A stretch of DNA of 53,458 bases from contig CAMPKC010000027.1 of the NCBI GenBank assembly GCA_946887045.1, positions 1 to 53,458 of the forward strand, given 5' to 3'. The DNA comes from an uncultured Sphingobacteriaceae bacterium. GTDB lineage: Bacteria; Bacteroidota; Bacteroidia; Sphingobacteriales; Sphingobacteriaceae. The notes beneath the pieces were generated by a model. It saw only the letters and a list, made by a program, of their open reading frames with translations. It was not told the DNA's origin and ran no database searches. The position numbers were made by a program, and so were the translations under genes. This document shows positions 14,440 to 25,506 of this stretch, piece after piece (positions within the stretch are counted from its first letter, which is position 1; each line of letters starts with the position of its first letter).

Positions 14440-17400
14440 TTACCCTTTAAATTTAGCTGCTAAAACACAGGGTTTTCTGAATTTAACAGTGTGTCCATTA
14501 AGATTAAATCCTTCAAAGTAAACTATATATACACCAATTTTTGCGCGTTGCCCTCCTTCCGCTATTCCATCCCAAATTAAAGTTCCTTCAACTGCGAGTG
14601 TAGTGTTTTTCGTTAGTCGTTTAATTAATGCGCCCTTATCATCGTAGATATTCACATTCGCAACCATTCCAGCTTCTCTAAAATGATAATTAATATGAAG
14701 CGCATCTTCAAATCCGTCATTGTCTGGTGAGAATGTTGTGGATGTCAGCACAATTTCTTCCTGACCTGGAAAGTTTGTATCTGTGAATTGCGAGTTCTTG
14801 TAGCCGGGTGTGGCATAACCAATCGAGGCTGCGGCAGAACGGAAGTTGCCGGGTTCGTTAGCAGGCCTGTCAAAAAGGGATCTTTCAAGCGAAATTCCCT
14901 TATCGTCTTTAATCAATGGAAAATGCATCTTATTTGTATAGTCAAATTGATCGATGCGGTTTTCACTGGATAAAATCACAACTGAACCTTTATCGGTATT
15001 AAAAGCAGGCAGTGAGGCAACTTTAAAAAATGCCTGAGGATTTTGGGACTGGTAATTAGCTTTAATATTGTCAGGATCTGTGCTCAATACTAAATATTGA
15101 TTAGGATGTAAAAGAACCGTACTGAGAGAAATATTCTTTCTGCTTGTAATGCTATCCGGCGCTGTAATGCTTGCTATTGTAAGCTCTTTCAGATCGAGAG
15201 TGTTTTTAGAATTATTGAAAATTTCTACAAAGTCTTTACCTCCTGTTCGCGGATTAAATAAAAGCTCAGAAATCAGGATGTCATTTTTCTTGATTCGGTG
15301 CGGATAGTAAAATTCTGTAGAACTGTGTGCCGAGGAGATTAGTAACCCCTGGCAATCGGTAACATTAGTGGCCCTGACAGCATAATTATTCCCCCTGATT
15401 ATGGGGGCTTCCCATTTGAGTTCAAACTCTGTATCTGTAATTGACATTACTTTCGCAGGTTTCCCAATCCCATTATTGACGAAATAATTATTGGGGTTAG
15501 AAGCAGTCGAGCTATCAGGAGGGCGATTGAATACTGCCAGGACGCTTACGCTGTCTATTAGCTTCACTTCCAAAAGGGTTAACGGGAGGTTTTTAAAAAT
15601 CTCAAAAACTGAATTTTGTCGCCCGGGCGTTCCTCCGCTGGTATCCTTGCTGGCGATCCAATTTTGGCTCTGGTTACAAAAAGACTGTTGATTTATTTGT
15701 TCAAGGCTCCAGCCTCCAGAGGTCTTTTTGTCGTTTTTGTGCCAAGTGTTTGAGTACGAGACGGAATCGCTTATTCGCCCTGTGTGACTTTTAAGCCTTA
15801 TCTGATCTGACGAATTGTTCAATGAGGGCCAAGGACTAAGACCGATTGTTTTTCCAAAAGGTTTATATTGTAATGTGTCTGCAGCAGCGCAAAGTATGAC
15901 ATATTGTTGAGGTTGGATGGTCGCCTTTTTTATTGTGGCTTGTGTTGTCGGATCGCTCAGGCCCCAGCCGTCCAGGTCAATTGTATCCTTTCCGGGATTA
16001 TAGATTTCTATAAATTCTGCAAGGGGTAGATGCACTTCAGGCGAAGGGTCAGCGAAGATTTCTGTGATATAAAGCGTCGCGGTATCCAGCCTTACCGCAG
16101 GCGCTCTGGGTGTTGTAAAGTTTAAATCTCTTTTTTCGATGATGTTACCGGCACAGTCTTTTAACAGCGTGATAGCTAGAGAATAGCTCGTGCCCGCTTT
16201 GAATTTTTCCTTGCAAACTAATGTTGCTTTAAGCGATTGAGAGTCAAATGTCAACGATTTTATAGTGGCGTCCTGATCTATCGAAAAGGCAGCGATGCTG
16301 GTGGAAATATCGACATGTTTATTGAAAAAAACATTTATGCTTGTGTCTGATAATCGCTTTATACTGTCGGCTTTAAAAGCTATTTTATCATATCGTTCAA
16401 GATTTACAGAATTTATCTTGCCAGGCGTTCCGCCGGATGCATCGACAGAAGATTTCCAGTTAAATAAGCCGCTACAGACTGAAGTATAATCGACCCTTTC
16501 GAGCGACCAGCCACCCTGTTTTTTTGCAGTCGAACTGTGCCAGGTATCTGCGTACGCAATAGAATCAATCAACCTGCCTTTAAAGCTTTTGATGAAAACA
16601 GTACCCGAGGCATTGGTTAACGCTGGCCATGGTGAAATGCCAATGGTTTTACCGAAGCTTTTGTACTGCGTGCTGTCGGCTGCCGGACAAAGAATAATGT
16701 ATTGATTGGGTAAAACGGCGAATTTCTTTAATGTTGTTTTCGCTGAAGATGCGTGAAGTGTCCAGCCTTCTAAGTCTATGGTGTCTTTTCCTGGATTGTA
16801 GATTTCTATAAATTCTGCTAGTGGTAAGCCAACTTCGGGCGAAGGATCTGAGAAGATCTCCGTGATAAACAACTTTGCGGTATCGGTCCGAACTGGGGGG
16901 AGTTTTGGAGTATTAAAAGTCAACGATGAATTTGGGCTGATGCTGTTTCCGGCACAGTCTTTCAAGCCGGAAATAATTAATTGGTAATCCGTGCCAGGCA
17001 GAAATGAATCCTTAAAAAGTAGTGTGATCTGGTTTGCGCTTACTGCAGCTATTGCTGATTTTACATTATTGGAAGCTGGTGTTAAAGCGAAACTATTCAT
17101 CGCTGTAGATACATCAACAGGTTTGTTTAAATAAACCATCACTGTTGAATCAGACAGTTTTTTAATACTGTCTGCTTTAAAGGTAAGTTTATCAAAGTTC
17201 TCGATATTTCCCGAATTTGTTCTTCCGGGTGTTCCGCCCGAGCTGTCTGTGGAAGATGTCCAGTTAAATTGCCCCTGGCAAAGCGAAGCGTAATCTGTTC
17301 TTTCAAGTGCCCAGCCGCCTGATTTTTTATCTGAATTATTATGCCATGAATCCTGATAAGAAACAGAATCAACAAGTCTTCCTTTAAAGCTTTTCAATGC

Positions 17401-19452
17401 AATCTGGTCAGATGCGTTGTTTAACGAAGGCCATGGCGACAGGCCAATAGTTCTTCCAAAAGGTTTGTATTGCAGAGTATCAGCTGCGGGGCAAAGAATG
17501 AGGTATTCTTTTGGTTGTATTGATGCTTTTATCGATGCTTTGACCGTGGGATCGCTAAATGTCCAGCCATCCAGATTTATAGTATCCTGACCGGGATTGT
17601 AGATCTCAATATATTCGACTAAAGGAAGTTTGATTTCAGGCGATGGATCTGCAAATATTTCGGTGACGAAAATTCTTGCCGTATCGAGGCGAGGGGAAGG
17701 TAGTTTCGGAGTAGTAAATTGAAAGGAGTTCGTCGAAACTGTATTGCCGGCACAATCGAGCAGTCGTGTTACATGTAGTTGATAAGTGGTATTCCCGGTA
17801 AATCTATTAGTGAAAAGGAGTGTCGCCTGTTTCGCATTCGTGTCAAAACTTACAGACTGGATGGAGCCCGGGCTGGGGGATATAATAAAGGAATTATTTA
17901 AGCTGGTAAGATCAGCAGGCTTATTGAAAAACACGATTATAGTGCTGTCCGATGGTCTTTTGATGCTGTCTGCTATGAAATTCTGCTGGTCGTAGTTTTC
18001 TATAAAGACAGCGTTTTGTTTCCCTGGAGTTCCCCCTGATAGATCCATTGAGGCGTTCCAGTTAAATAACCCGGAACACTTCGATTGGTAGTTAATTCTT
18101 TCGAGCGACCAGCCACCTTGCTTTTTTACGGATGTCGGATACCATGTATCGGAATATGCGACAGAGTCGATCGTCAGATTGCCTGGACTAGAGAGTTTTA
18201 TAATATCCGATGAATTGTTCAACGAGGGCCAGGGGGATATTCCGATAAATTTGCCAAAGCGCTTAAACTCGTTGGTGTCCGCTTTAGCGCAAAGAACCAA
18301 ATATTCTCCGGCGGCAATGCTGTCGGCTGGCAAAACACCAGTTGATACCGGATCAGAATATTTCCACTCTTTTAATGAGATGCTTTGTGTGGTGGTGTTA
18401 TATAGTTCTATAAACTCTACCGATGGCATGTCGATCTGCGGAGCGGGATCGGCGAAGATCTCATTAATTACAATGTCGCCCTTTTTTGGTATATAAGGTT
18501 TCGTGTAAGAGAATGTGGCCGTATTATTTGATGATATTGCATTGCCTGTCTTGTCTGTTACGTTTGAGGCGCTTATCTGATAAGATGCTGTATTCAGTGC
18601 TTTCGATAATATTAAAATATATTTTGCAGCATCTGAGGTAGTTTTGATAGAAACAGGATTTCCATAGCCGCCATTTATTAAATAATTAGCAGCTGTTTTA
18701 GCAGAGATGCTATCTAATGCTTCATCAAATACGATTTCAAGTGTTGCCGAATCTAAAGCTGTTGCTGAGACAAGTTGCGGCGGAGCCGTGTCTGTAACGA
18801 TTGGGCTAACACTAAAGTCATCAAAAAAATGCTTTTGAAAAAAGCTGGAAGTTGACTGCTTAACATAGATCGCGAAAAAGGCCGAGCTGGTAAAAGTTCC
18901 ATCTACAACGGTGCCTTCAGTGACGAATGATGTTCCTAAACCTGTAATATCCCGTTCGAGGGTAAACGTGTTATTTGTTCGGCTAACCCGGATTTTTACT
19001 TTGTTATTTGAGGTATTTAAGATGCCATCTACGCCATCAATTATTTTAACGCTTGATGCGGCTGTGCCGCTTCTTTTGTACAGACAAATATCATCGCTGG
19101 TGTTACCAATGCGAATGAAGTATCCGTTGATGTTTGTAGCCTGAAGATTTTCCTGGCTAGATGTTAAGTATACATCAACAAAATTGGCGCTTGAAGGATT
19201 AAATTGCAGGTTAACCCAAAACTCCCATTGACAGCTTACAGCCAGAGTATTAGGTGTACTTAAATAAAAGTCGGTACTCGCTGTGGTTGAGTTTGACCTA
19301 AGCTGTTTATTGAAAATAGTAAAATCATTTGTCGAGTTGCTTCCTGTCCATGCTGGCGAACTGGTAAGATTATCGTCATTAAAAGTCTCATTTAATTGCG
19401 CAAAAGCGAGGTTTCCACATAAAATGAGTGGAAGCAATAAATAATTTTTCAT
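14440..19452 (-). CDS. Large secreted LTD-repeat protein with T9SS type B-like C-terminus
   Basis: A signal peptide (MKNYLLLPLILCGNLAFAQ) is followed by a laminin-G/concanavalin-like region (about 20-215), then SbsA/Ig-like segments alternating with lamin-tail (LTD) domains. LTD-type starts occur near residues 320, 587, 857, 1122 and 1385 (ITEIFADPSPE and similar), giving a repeat of about 265 residues for the central units, which are highly alike. The C-terminal 100 residues (FSPDNDGFEDALHI ... YDDKGALIKRL ... WDG) match the CHU_C/gliding-motility C-terminal type used by the type IX secretion system. It is probably a surface or secreted protein; lamin-tail domains often accompany extracellular nucleases, but no catalytic domain is seen. 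Confidence 0.85.
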   Translation of the reverse strand: MKNYLLLPLILCGNLAFAQLNETFNDDNLTSSPAWTGSNSTNDFTIFNKQLRSNSTTASTDFYLSTPNTLAVSCQWEFWVNLQFNPSSANFVDVYLTSSQENLQATNINGYFIRIGNTSDDICLYKRSGTAASSVKIIDGVDGILNTSNNKVKIRVSRTNNTFTLERDITGLGTSFVTEGTVVDGTFTSSAFFAIYVKQSTSSFFQKHFFDDFSVSPIVTDTAPPQLVSATALDSATLEIVFDEALDSISAKTAANYLINGGYGNPVSIKTTSDAAKYILILSKALNTASYQISASNVTDKTGNAISSNNTATFSYTKPYIPKKGDIVINEIFADPAPQIDMPSVEFIELYNTTTQSISLKEWKYSDPVSTGVLPADSIAAGEYLVLCAKADTNEFKRFGKFIGISPWPSLNNSSDIIKLSSPGNLTIDSVAYSDTWYPTSVKKQGGWSLERINYQSKCSGLFNWNASMDLSGGTPGKQNAVFIENYDQQNFIADSIKRPSDSTIIVFFNKPADLTSLNNSFIISPSPGSIQSVSFDTNAKQATLLFTNRFTGNTTYQLHVTRLLDCAGNTVSTNSFQFTTPKLPSPRLDTARIFVTEIFADPSPEIKLPLVEYIEIYNPGQDTINLDGWTFSDPTVKASIKASIQPKEYLILCPAADTLQYKPFGRTIGLSPWPSLNNASDQIALKSFKGRLVDSVSYQDSWHNNSDKKSGGWALERTDYASLCQGQFNWTSSTDSSGGTPGRTNSGNIENFDKLTFKADSIKKLSDSTVMVYLNKPVDVSTAMNSFALTPASNNVKSAIAAVSANQITLLFKDSFLPGTDYQLIISGLKDCAGNSISPNSSLTFNTPKLPPVRTDTAKLFITEIFSDPSPEVGLPLAEFIEIYNPGKDTIDLEGWTLHASSAKTTLKKFAVLPNQYIILCPAADSTQYKSFGKTIGISPWPALTNASGTVFIKSFKGRLIDSIAYADTWHSSTAKKQGGWSLERVDYTSVCSGLFNWKSSVDASGGTPGKINSVNLERYDKIAFKADSIKRLSDTSINVFFNKHVDISTSIAAFSIDQDATIKSLTFDSQSLKATLVCKEKFKAGTSYSLAITLLKDCAGNIIEKRDLNFTTPRAPAVRLDTATLYITEIFADPSPEVHLPLAEFIEIYNPGKDTIDLDGWGLSDPTTQATIKKATIQPQQYVILCAAADTLQYKPFGKTIGLSPWPSLNNSSDQIRLKSHTGRISDSVSYSNTWHKNDKKTSGGWSLEQINQQSFCNQSQNWIASKDTSGGTPGRQNSVFEIFKNLPLTLLEVKLIDSVSVLAVFNRPPDSSTASNPNNYFVNNGIGKPAKVMSITDTEFELKWEAPIIRGNNYAVRATNVTDCQGLLISSAHSSTEFYYPHRIKKNDILISELLFNPRTGGKDFVEIFNNSKNTLDLKELTIASITAPDSITSRKNISLSTVLLHPNQYLVLSTDPDNIKANYQSQNPQAFFKVASLPAFNTDKGSVVILSSENRIDQFDYTNKMHFPLIKDDKGISLERSLFDRPANEPGNFRSAAASIGYATPGYKNSQFTDTNFPGQEEIVLTSTTFSPDNDGFEDALHINYHFREAGMVANVNIYDDKGALIKRLTKNTTLAVEGTLIWDGIAEGGQRAKIGVYIVYFEGFNLNGHTVKFRKPCVLAAKFKG

Positions 19453-19666
19453 ATTGGTAGATATTCAAACTCGAAAGTAATAAAGTTTGGATAATTTGTG
19501 AAAATTACTTTACTTAAAGGTAAATAATAGCTGATTGGCAGATGGACGAATCGTGTTGATCTCACAAACATCCAAAAAACTCTTTATCGATACCGCGAAA
19601 TAGAATCTTACCTCAGTAATCCGGAAGTGGTATCGCTTTGCGAAAGAAATATTATAATGTTAGTAT

Positions 19667-19742
19667 TAATGGGTTAGCACCGAAGAAGCTGCAATGACTG
19701 TGAAGTTGTAAAATTACCGTCATTAAATTGACTAACCCATTA
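19667..19742. repeat. Nested inverted repeat in the 390-bp gap before asd
   Basis: TAATGGGTTAG (19667-19677) pairs with CTAACCCATTA (19732-19742), and AATGAC (19693-19698) with GTCATT (19719-19724) inside. The structure is a 76-bp two-stem unit. It could be a small RNA, an attenuator-like element for asd or a small MITE. Nothing else is seen in 19453-19842. Confidence 0.5.
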
Positions 19743-19842
19743 TTGTCAGGCAAAATATCTATGATATATAGCGGAGAAAAGTAGATATTTTTCCATCTTT
19801 GGCGGATATTTAAAAAACAAACAAATAAATAAAGCAAAACAG

Positions 19843-20838
19843 ATGAAAGTCGCAGTTGTAGGCGCTACCGGCCTTGTAGGTTCGGTGATGTTAAAAGTTT
19901 TAGCAGAGCGCAATTTCCCGGTTACTGAATTGATTCCCGTAGCATCAGCAAAAAGTGCTGGTAAGCAAGTGGATTTCAAGGGTAAGAAATACACAGTAGT
20001 AACAGTGGAAGATGCAATTAAGATGAAGCCTGAAGTTGCCTTATTTTCCGCCGGTGGTAGTACTTCGTTAGAGCAGGCTCCATTATTTGCGGCTGCTGGT
20101 ATCACCGTTATCGATAATTCATCAGCTTGGAGAATGGACCCTAGCAAAAAGCTTGTTGTTCCTGAGGTGAATGCTCATGTTTTGACGGCAGATGATAAGA
20201 TCATCGCTAACCCAAATTGTTCGACTATACAAATGGTGGTGGTTTTACAGCCGCTTCACGCAAAATACAAAATAAAAAGGGTGGTAGTTTCGACCTATCA
20301 ATCGGTTACAGGCACAGGGGTTAAAGCTGTAGAGCAGTTAATGAATGAACGTAAAGGTATTGAAGGACCGATGGCTTACGCATATCCGATCGATTTAAAT
20401 GTCATTCCTCAAATTGATGTTTTCCAGGATAATGGGTATACGAAAGAGGAGATGAAAATGATCCTTGAGACTAAGAAGATCATGGGAGATGATTCTATTC
20501 GTGTGACAGCTACTACAGTGCGTATTCCGGTTATGGGTGGTCATTCGGAGTCTGTAAATATCGAGTTTGAGAATGACTTTGATTTGACTGAGGTACGAAG
20601 CTTGTTAGAGCAGCAGGAAGGTGTGATTGTAGTTGATGATCCGGCAAACCTGAAGTACCCGATGCCAAAAGATGCCCATGAAAAAGATGAGGTTTTAGTA
20701 GGTCGTATCCGTCGTGATGAGTCGCAGGATAAAACTTTGAATCTTTGGGTTGTTGCAGATAATCTTCGCAAAGGAGCTGCTACAAACGCTGTACAGATTG
20801 CTGAATATTTAGTTAAGCAAGGTATTCTGAACGGATAA
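19843..20838 (+). CDS. asd: Aspartate-semialdehyde dehydrogenase
   Basis: The enzyme reduces aspartyl phosphate to aspartate semialdehyde with NADPH, the branch point to lysine/diaminopimelate, threonine and methionine. The 331 residues are standard. Visible motifs: NADP-binding VVGATGLVGSVMLKVL at the N-terminus, SAGGSTSLE, the catalytic cysteine in NPNCSTIQMV, and RIPVMGGHSESVNIEF with the catalytic histidine region. It is a single gene between a structured gap and its own terminator. Confidence 0.97.
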   Translation: MKVAVVGATGLVGSVMLKVLAERNFPVTELIPVASAKSAGKQVDFKGKKYTVVTVEDAIKMKPEVALFSAGGSTSLEQAPLFAAAGITVIDNSSAWRMDPSKKLVVPEVNAHVLTADDKIIANPNCSTIQMVVVLQPLHAKYKIKRVVVSTYQSVTGTGVKAVEQLMNERKGIEGPMAYAYPIDLNVIPQIDVFQDNGYTKEEMKMILETKKIMGDDSIRVTATTVRIPVMGGHSESVNIEFENDFDLTEVRSLLEQQEGVIVVDDPANLKYPMPKDAHEKDEVLVGRIRRDESQDKTLNLWVVADNLRKGAATNAVQIAEYLVKQGILNG

Positions 20839-20859
20839 TTAGTACATTTAAATAATACA

Positions 20860-20893
20860 GGGCGGCAAATGATAAGATTTAGCCGCCTTTTTT
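20860..20893 (+). terminator. asd terminator
   Basis: GGCGGC (20861-20866) pairs with GCCGCC (20882-20887), followed by seven Ts. Confidence 0.85.
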
Positions 20894-20970
20894 GTTATAA
20901 TAGGTAAAAGTCATTGACCGAATCGGTGCAAATTGCCCTTCATCTGTTGGCTTACAAATAATAATGTTCT

Positions 20971-22380
20971 ATGAAGCGATACCATTTTCTTATACTTTTT
21001 ATTTTAACCCAGATATCGTGTGCGCAAACCCGAATCCCGGATGTTGAAAGTGCTTACGCTAAATTTGAAAAGGATCCCCAACTTAAGTACGGATTAAGCT
21101 CACTAACAGTACAGAATGCGCAAACCGGAGAAGTGGTGTTTTCAAAGAACGGTAATATTGGTTTAGCTCCAGCTTCGACCCTGAAGACAGTAACAGCTAT
21201 TTCATCATTTCATTTATTAGGTGCTAATTTTAGGTGGGAAACTACGCTAGGGTATAGCGGTTCAATTGTGAATGGTACGCTCAACGGAGATATTATTATT
21301 ACGGGTGGTGGTGATCCTACGCTTGGTAGTGATCGTTTCGGTCAGTCTAAGCCGGAGCAAATATTTGCCAGTTGGCTTTCGGCGATAAAAAAGGCTGGTA
21401 TAAAAAACATAAAGGGCCGGATTATAGGGGATGACCGCTTGTTCGGTACACAAATTACCCCTTTAGGATGGATCTGGCAGGATATAGGAAATTACTATGG
21501 CGCCGGAGCAACTTCGCTTTCCTGGAAAGAGAATGAAATGGGTGTTAAGTTTCGGGCGGGAGCAAAGCCTGGCGATATGACGGAACTGGCAAGCCCGTCG
21601 AGTACAGAGCTTGGGGTAAAACTCGTAAATGAAGTCAAAACCGGGTCTCAGGGGAGCGGAGATAATGTATACGCATATTCTGCGCCTTATACAGATATCG
21701 TTTATCTAAGAGGCACGTATGGGATAGATCTTAAAAAAACAATTATGATCTCAATGCCCGACCCTGCCTTGTCCCTCAGTAATGAATTTCGGGAAAGTCT
21801 TCGTGAGAATGGTATCCCGGTTTCGGGATTGGCCACAACTGCACGCCGACTTGATTTAGCAAAAGAGAAATATTCGCAGGTAGCCACTATTTTGGACCGA
21901 AACGGCTCTCCGGCATTAAGCCAGATTGTTTACTGGCTAAATCAGAAAAGTATAAACCTATATGCTGAGAATCTATTGAAAACGATCGCATTGAGACATG
22001 CGAAGACTGCGAGTACAGAAAATGGTATCTCAGAAATTCAGAACTTTTGGTTGAAGAAATTAAATATAGATATTAATGCCCTGTCGATTCTCGACGGTAG
22101 TGGCTTATCTCCCGAAACCCGGATCACCAGTAATTCAATGGCTTCAATTCTTCGATCTGCGGTAAAAGAGCCATGGTATAATGCATTATATGAAAGTTTG
22201 CCTCTTTATAACGGGATGAAAATGAAAAGCGGAAGTATACGGAATGTTTTGGCTTATGCAGGCTATCATAAAAGCGGTTCGGGAACACCGCTGGTTTTTA
22301 CATTTATCACCAATAATTATAATGGCAGTACTTCCGCTATAAAGCAAAAAATGTTCAAGGTGCTTGATGAGTTGAAGTAG
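20971..22380 (+). CDS. dacB: D-Ala-D-Ala carboxypeptidase/endopeptidase (PBP4, DacB family)
   Basis: This periplasmic peptidoglycan hydrolase of peptidase family S13 trims the terminal D-Ala or cuts cross-links. The signal peptide (MKRYHFLILFILTQISCA) has a Cys18 that could be a lipobox. Active-site motifs in order: PASTLKTV (SxxK, about residue 69), SINLYAEN (SxN) and MKSGSI (KSG in place of KTG). Between the first two lies the large insertion typical of PBP4. The 469 residues fit the family. The gene appears to be a single transcription unit. Confidence 0.93.
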   Translation: MKRYHFLILFILTQISCAQTRIPDVESAYAKFEKDPQLKYGLSSLTVQNAQTGEVVFSKNGNIGLAPASTLKTVTAISSFHLLGANFRWETTLGYSGSIVNGTLNGDIIITGGGDPTLGSDRFGQSKPEQIFASWLSAIKKAGIKNIKGRIIGDDRLFGTQITPLGWIWQDIGNYYGAGATSLSWKENEMGVKFRAGAKPGDMTELASPSSTELGVKLVNEVKTGSQGSGDNVYAYSAPYTDIVYLRGTYGIDLKKTIMISMPDPALSLSNEFRESLRENGIPVSGLATTARRLDLAKEKYSQVATILDRNGSPALSQIVYWLNQKSINLYAENLLKTIALRHAKTASTENGISEIQNFWLKKLNIDINALSILDGSGLSPETRITSNSMASILRSAVKEPWYNALYESLPLYNGMKMKSGSIRNVLAYAGYHKSGSGTPLVFTFITNNYNGSTSAIKQKMFKVLDELK

Positions 22381-22629
22381 GGATTTGGTAACGCCGGTAA
22401 TTTGCTAAATTTATATTTTAAAATATTAATTTAGAGTGAACGAATTTTGGCGCCCCTCGCTTATGAATAGTAATAATCTGTTATTGAATGGAAATAAGGT
22501 CACAGTCTCCACAGAAAATATATTGCTTTAACCGGGCACTTCACAAAATTCTATCAAGGCCAAGAAAGTTGAAACTTAGTCCAAAATAATATTGTTTCCA
22601 ATTTACCTTTATACCTGAGCGCACCTTCA

Positions 22630-25506
22630 ATGGCAAAATACTTCATCTTTATTTTTTTAATGCTGCAAATCCTGGCTTCGCAGGCGCAGAATACGGTTAT
22701 TAAGAAAAAGATACCTTTTAAATTTTCGCGGGATATTTCCTCAAAAGATTATATTCCGGGTCTTATCATTCTCAAATTTAAAGCCGGTGCAGCACCATCT
22801 TCCCAAACTCTTTCGACGAAACAACTTCCGACAGTTAAAGCAAGTTCAGTTATACAGATAAAAAGGAAATTTCCCGAAGTTGATTCTGAGTACAAACTTA
22901 ATGCAAGAGGTCGGAAGGATGGGGGACTTAACCGCATTTACGAGCTTAACTTTTCAAAATCGGCTAAAATCGAGGAGGTAATCAGCGAACTTTTAGCTGA
23001 TCCAGCTATTGAATACGCCGAACCTGCTTATATACATCACACGTATTATTCACCTAACGATCCACGGTATACATCTGGCGAGCAGAATTATTTAGACGTT
23101 GTCAGGGCGCCGCAGGCTTGGGATTTAATCCGCAATTCGTCCGGAATAATCATCGGAATTGTTGATAGTGGTTCGGAGTTAGCTCACCAGGACCTTGCAG
23201 CAAATATCTTTTATAATACCGCTGATCCCGTTAACGGCTCGGACGACGACGGAGATGGTTTTACAGATAATTATGCAGGCTGGGACTTTGTCGGACCTAC
23301 CGGAAATAGTATAAAAGCAGATAACAATCCAAATGTTGTCGGCCCGGCAAATGACCATGGTGTGCATGTAAGCGGAATTGCGTCGGCTGTTAGTAATAAT
23401 GGTATTGGAGTGGCAAGTATCGCATTTAATGCAAAACTGCTCATTGTTAAAGCGGGACCTGACGATAGCGGCTCGGATATTTATCGCGGATATGAGGGGA
23501 TTAAATATGCAGCAGATAAAGGAGCCCACATTATAAACTGTTCCTGGGGCAGCAAAAGTGCAAGTAGCTTTGGTCGTGATATCGTCAACTATGCATTGAA
23601 TAAGGGCTGTCTTATTGTTGCAGCGGCGGGAAATAGCGGAACCAACCAGCCTGAGTATCCTGCGGCGTTTCAGGGGGTGCTGGCGGTAGCCAATACGAGT
23701 AATGCCGATATAAAATCCTCCAGTTCCAATTTTGGCGATTATGTTAGCCTTTCGGCGCCAGGAAATTCCATTCTCAGTACCACCTTTAATAATACCTATG
23801 GCTATAGTACGGGTACGTCAATGTCTACACCTGTGGTGGCAAGCGCAGCGGCTCTTGTAAAATCTTATTTGCCATCTTTAAGTATGCAACAAGTGGGCGA
23901 ACAGTTGCGGGTGACAGCAGATAATGTTGATGTCAAGAATCCAGCTTACAGGGGTTTGCTGGGTAAAGGGCGATTAAATGTTTTAAGAGCATTAACTGAA
24001 AGCTCTCCCTCTGTCAGGATTCAAAACATTAAAGAGGAAGACCGAACGGCTGCAAATGTGCAATTTCCCGACACGCTATACCTTTTCCTGGACGTCAAGA
24101 ACTTCTTATTTACTGCCAATGGCCTTACTCTTAATTTAAGCACAGAAAATCCAAACGCTGTCGTTCTAACCCCCCAGATTAATTTGGGAACATTAGCAAC
24201 TTTGGAAACAAGATCACAAGTTGGTCCCTTTAAGGTGGCCATTCAACCGGGAACAGCTACAAATACACTAGTTTCTTTCCGGCTTGATTATCTGGCAAAC
24301 AATACGTCTTATCAAGACTTTGAGAAATTTTCTGTAGTTGTGGCGAAAGATTATCTGAACATTACTACTAATTCTATTGCTACCACTATTTCCAGTAACG
24401 GTAGAATCGGGTTCAGTGTTCCTGACGCCGAAGGTGGGGCCGGATTTGCTTATAAAGGCAATCAGTTATTATTCGAAGCCTCTTTAATGATTGGTAATTC
24501 ATCTACAAAGGTTTCAAATAATGCCCGGTCTGTTAATGATGAAAGTGATGAGCACTTTGTAAAAGTTGTGCGGGCGCATGAGTTAGCAAACAATGCGGAT
24601 TCGGTGAAAGCCGAAGCCCGGTTTGACGATAGCGGAAATCCCAATCGCTTATTTATTGCGGTAAAGCAGCAGATGATTGGCTATAAACCTGAACCAAACG
24701 ATAAATATGTTATTTCTGAGTACGAGATTTTTAATACAACTAATTTCGCATTAAGTAATGTGTATGTTGGCTTGTTCACAGATTTTGACGTATTTGGCGG
24801 ATCTACAAATGTTACACAATTCGATCCATCGGCGCGTTTAGCGTATGTTTATGATAAGCAACAAACAGCTCCATATGCTGCGGTGAAGTTATTAAACCAG
24901 AATAGTCCGCCAATTTATTACCCATTATCATATAATATTTCGGGCAACCCATTAAGTGACAGTGATTTTACTATCGCAGAAAAATGGGAGACTTTATCAA
25001 GCGGTGTAAAGGCGTTGAGCTTAGGAACAAGTACGGCAGGTGTGGATGTTTCTTTTGTTTCAGGAAATGGTCCGTTTACTATTCCGGCTAATAGCTCCAT
25101 TAAGGTCGCATTTGCTTTGATTGGAGGCGATAATTTACAGGATATTCAAACTTCTGCCGGTCTTGCCCAGGTGAAATACAACCTGATAAGTGCTATGCCC
25201 CCACCCGAGCCTATCACGAGGGTTGACTTAAAAGTTTATCCCAATCCTATTTTGGCGTCTTCCAATGGTTTAAGCATTTTGCGTTTCGCCCTTCCGGAAG
25301 AGGGTTTAGTTACTCTTGAGCTTTGCAATGTGATGGGTCAAACAGTACGGACACTTGTTTCAGGACAGCCCTATTCGAGGGGGATTCATTATCTTAATTA
25401 CGATTTTTCGGGCGGCTACTTCTCCGATGTTGTAAGTGGAGTTTACTTTTACCGATTAATTTATAACAATCAGCTTACAACAAGTAAAATTAGTATTTTA
25501 AGATAA
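22630..25506 (+). CDS. Secreted subtilisin-like serine protease (S8) with T9SS type A C-terminal domain
   Basis: A signal peptide (about 1-20) and pro-region with an inhibitor I9-like fold ([23 protein letters not shown]) precede the S8 catalytic domain. The triad is visible: Asp in [11 protein letters not shown], His in [12 protein letters not shown] and Ser in [14 protein letters not shown] beta-rich region follows, then a C-terminal sorting domain (VYPNPI ... GVYFYRL ... KISILR) marking type IX secretion and surface anchoring or release. The 958 residues are typical of Bacteroidota exported subtilases. Its 3' end overlaps that of tdk by 9 bp on the opposite strand. Confidence 0.95.
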   Translation: MAKYFIFIFLMLQILASQAQNTVIKKKIPFKFSRDISSKDYIPGLIILKFKAGAAPSSQTLSTKQLPTVKASSVIQIKRKFPEVDSEYKLNARGRKDGGLNRIYELNFSKSAKIEEVISELLADPAIEYAEPAYIHHTYYSPNDPRYTSGEQNYLDVVRAPQAWDLIRNSSGIIIGIVDSGSELAHQDLAANIFYNTADPVNGSDDDGDGFTDNYAGWDFVGPTGNSIKADNNPNVVGPANDHGVHVSGIASAVSNNGIGVASIAFNAKLLIVKAGPDDSGSDIYRGYEGIKYAADKGAHIINCSWGSKSASSFGRDIVNYALNKGCLIVAAAGNSGTNQPEYPAAFQGVLAVANTSNADIKSSSSNFGDYVSLSAPGNSILSTTFNNTYGYSTGTSMSTPVVASAAALVKSYLPSLSMQQVGEQLRVTADNVDVKNPAYRGLLGKGRLNVLRALTESSPSVRIQNIKEEDRTAANVQFPDTLYLFLDVKNFLFTANGLTLNLSTENPNAVVLTPQINLGTLATLETRSQVGPFKVAIQPGTATNTLVSFRLDYLANNTSYQDFEKFSVVVAKDYLNITTNSIATTISSNGRIGFSVPDAEGGAGFAYKGNQLLFEASLMIGNSSTKVSNNARSVNDESDEHFVKVVRAHELANNADSVKAEARFDDSGNPNRLFIAVKQQMIGYKPEPNDKYVISEYEIFNTTNFALSNVYVGLFTDFDVFGGSTNVTQFDPSARLAYVYDKQQTAPYAAVKLLNQNSPPIYYPLSYNISGNPLSDSDFTIAEKWETLSSGVKALSLGTSTAGVDVSFVSGNGPFTIPANSSIKVAFALIGGDNLQDIQTSAGLAQVKYNLISAMPPPEPITRVDLKVYPNPILASSNGLSILRFALPEEGLVTLELCNVMGQTVRTLVSGQPYSRGIHYLNYDFSGGYFSDVVSGVYFYRLIYNNQLTTSKISILR

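Noticed and set aside
19746..20147. 133-aa minus-strand ORF over the asd start
   Set aside because: It is antisense to a clear asd gene and has no independent features.
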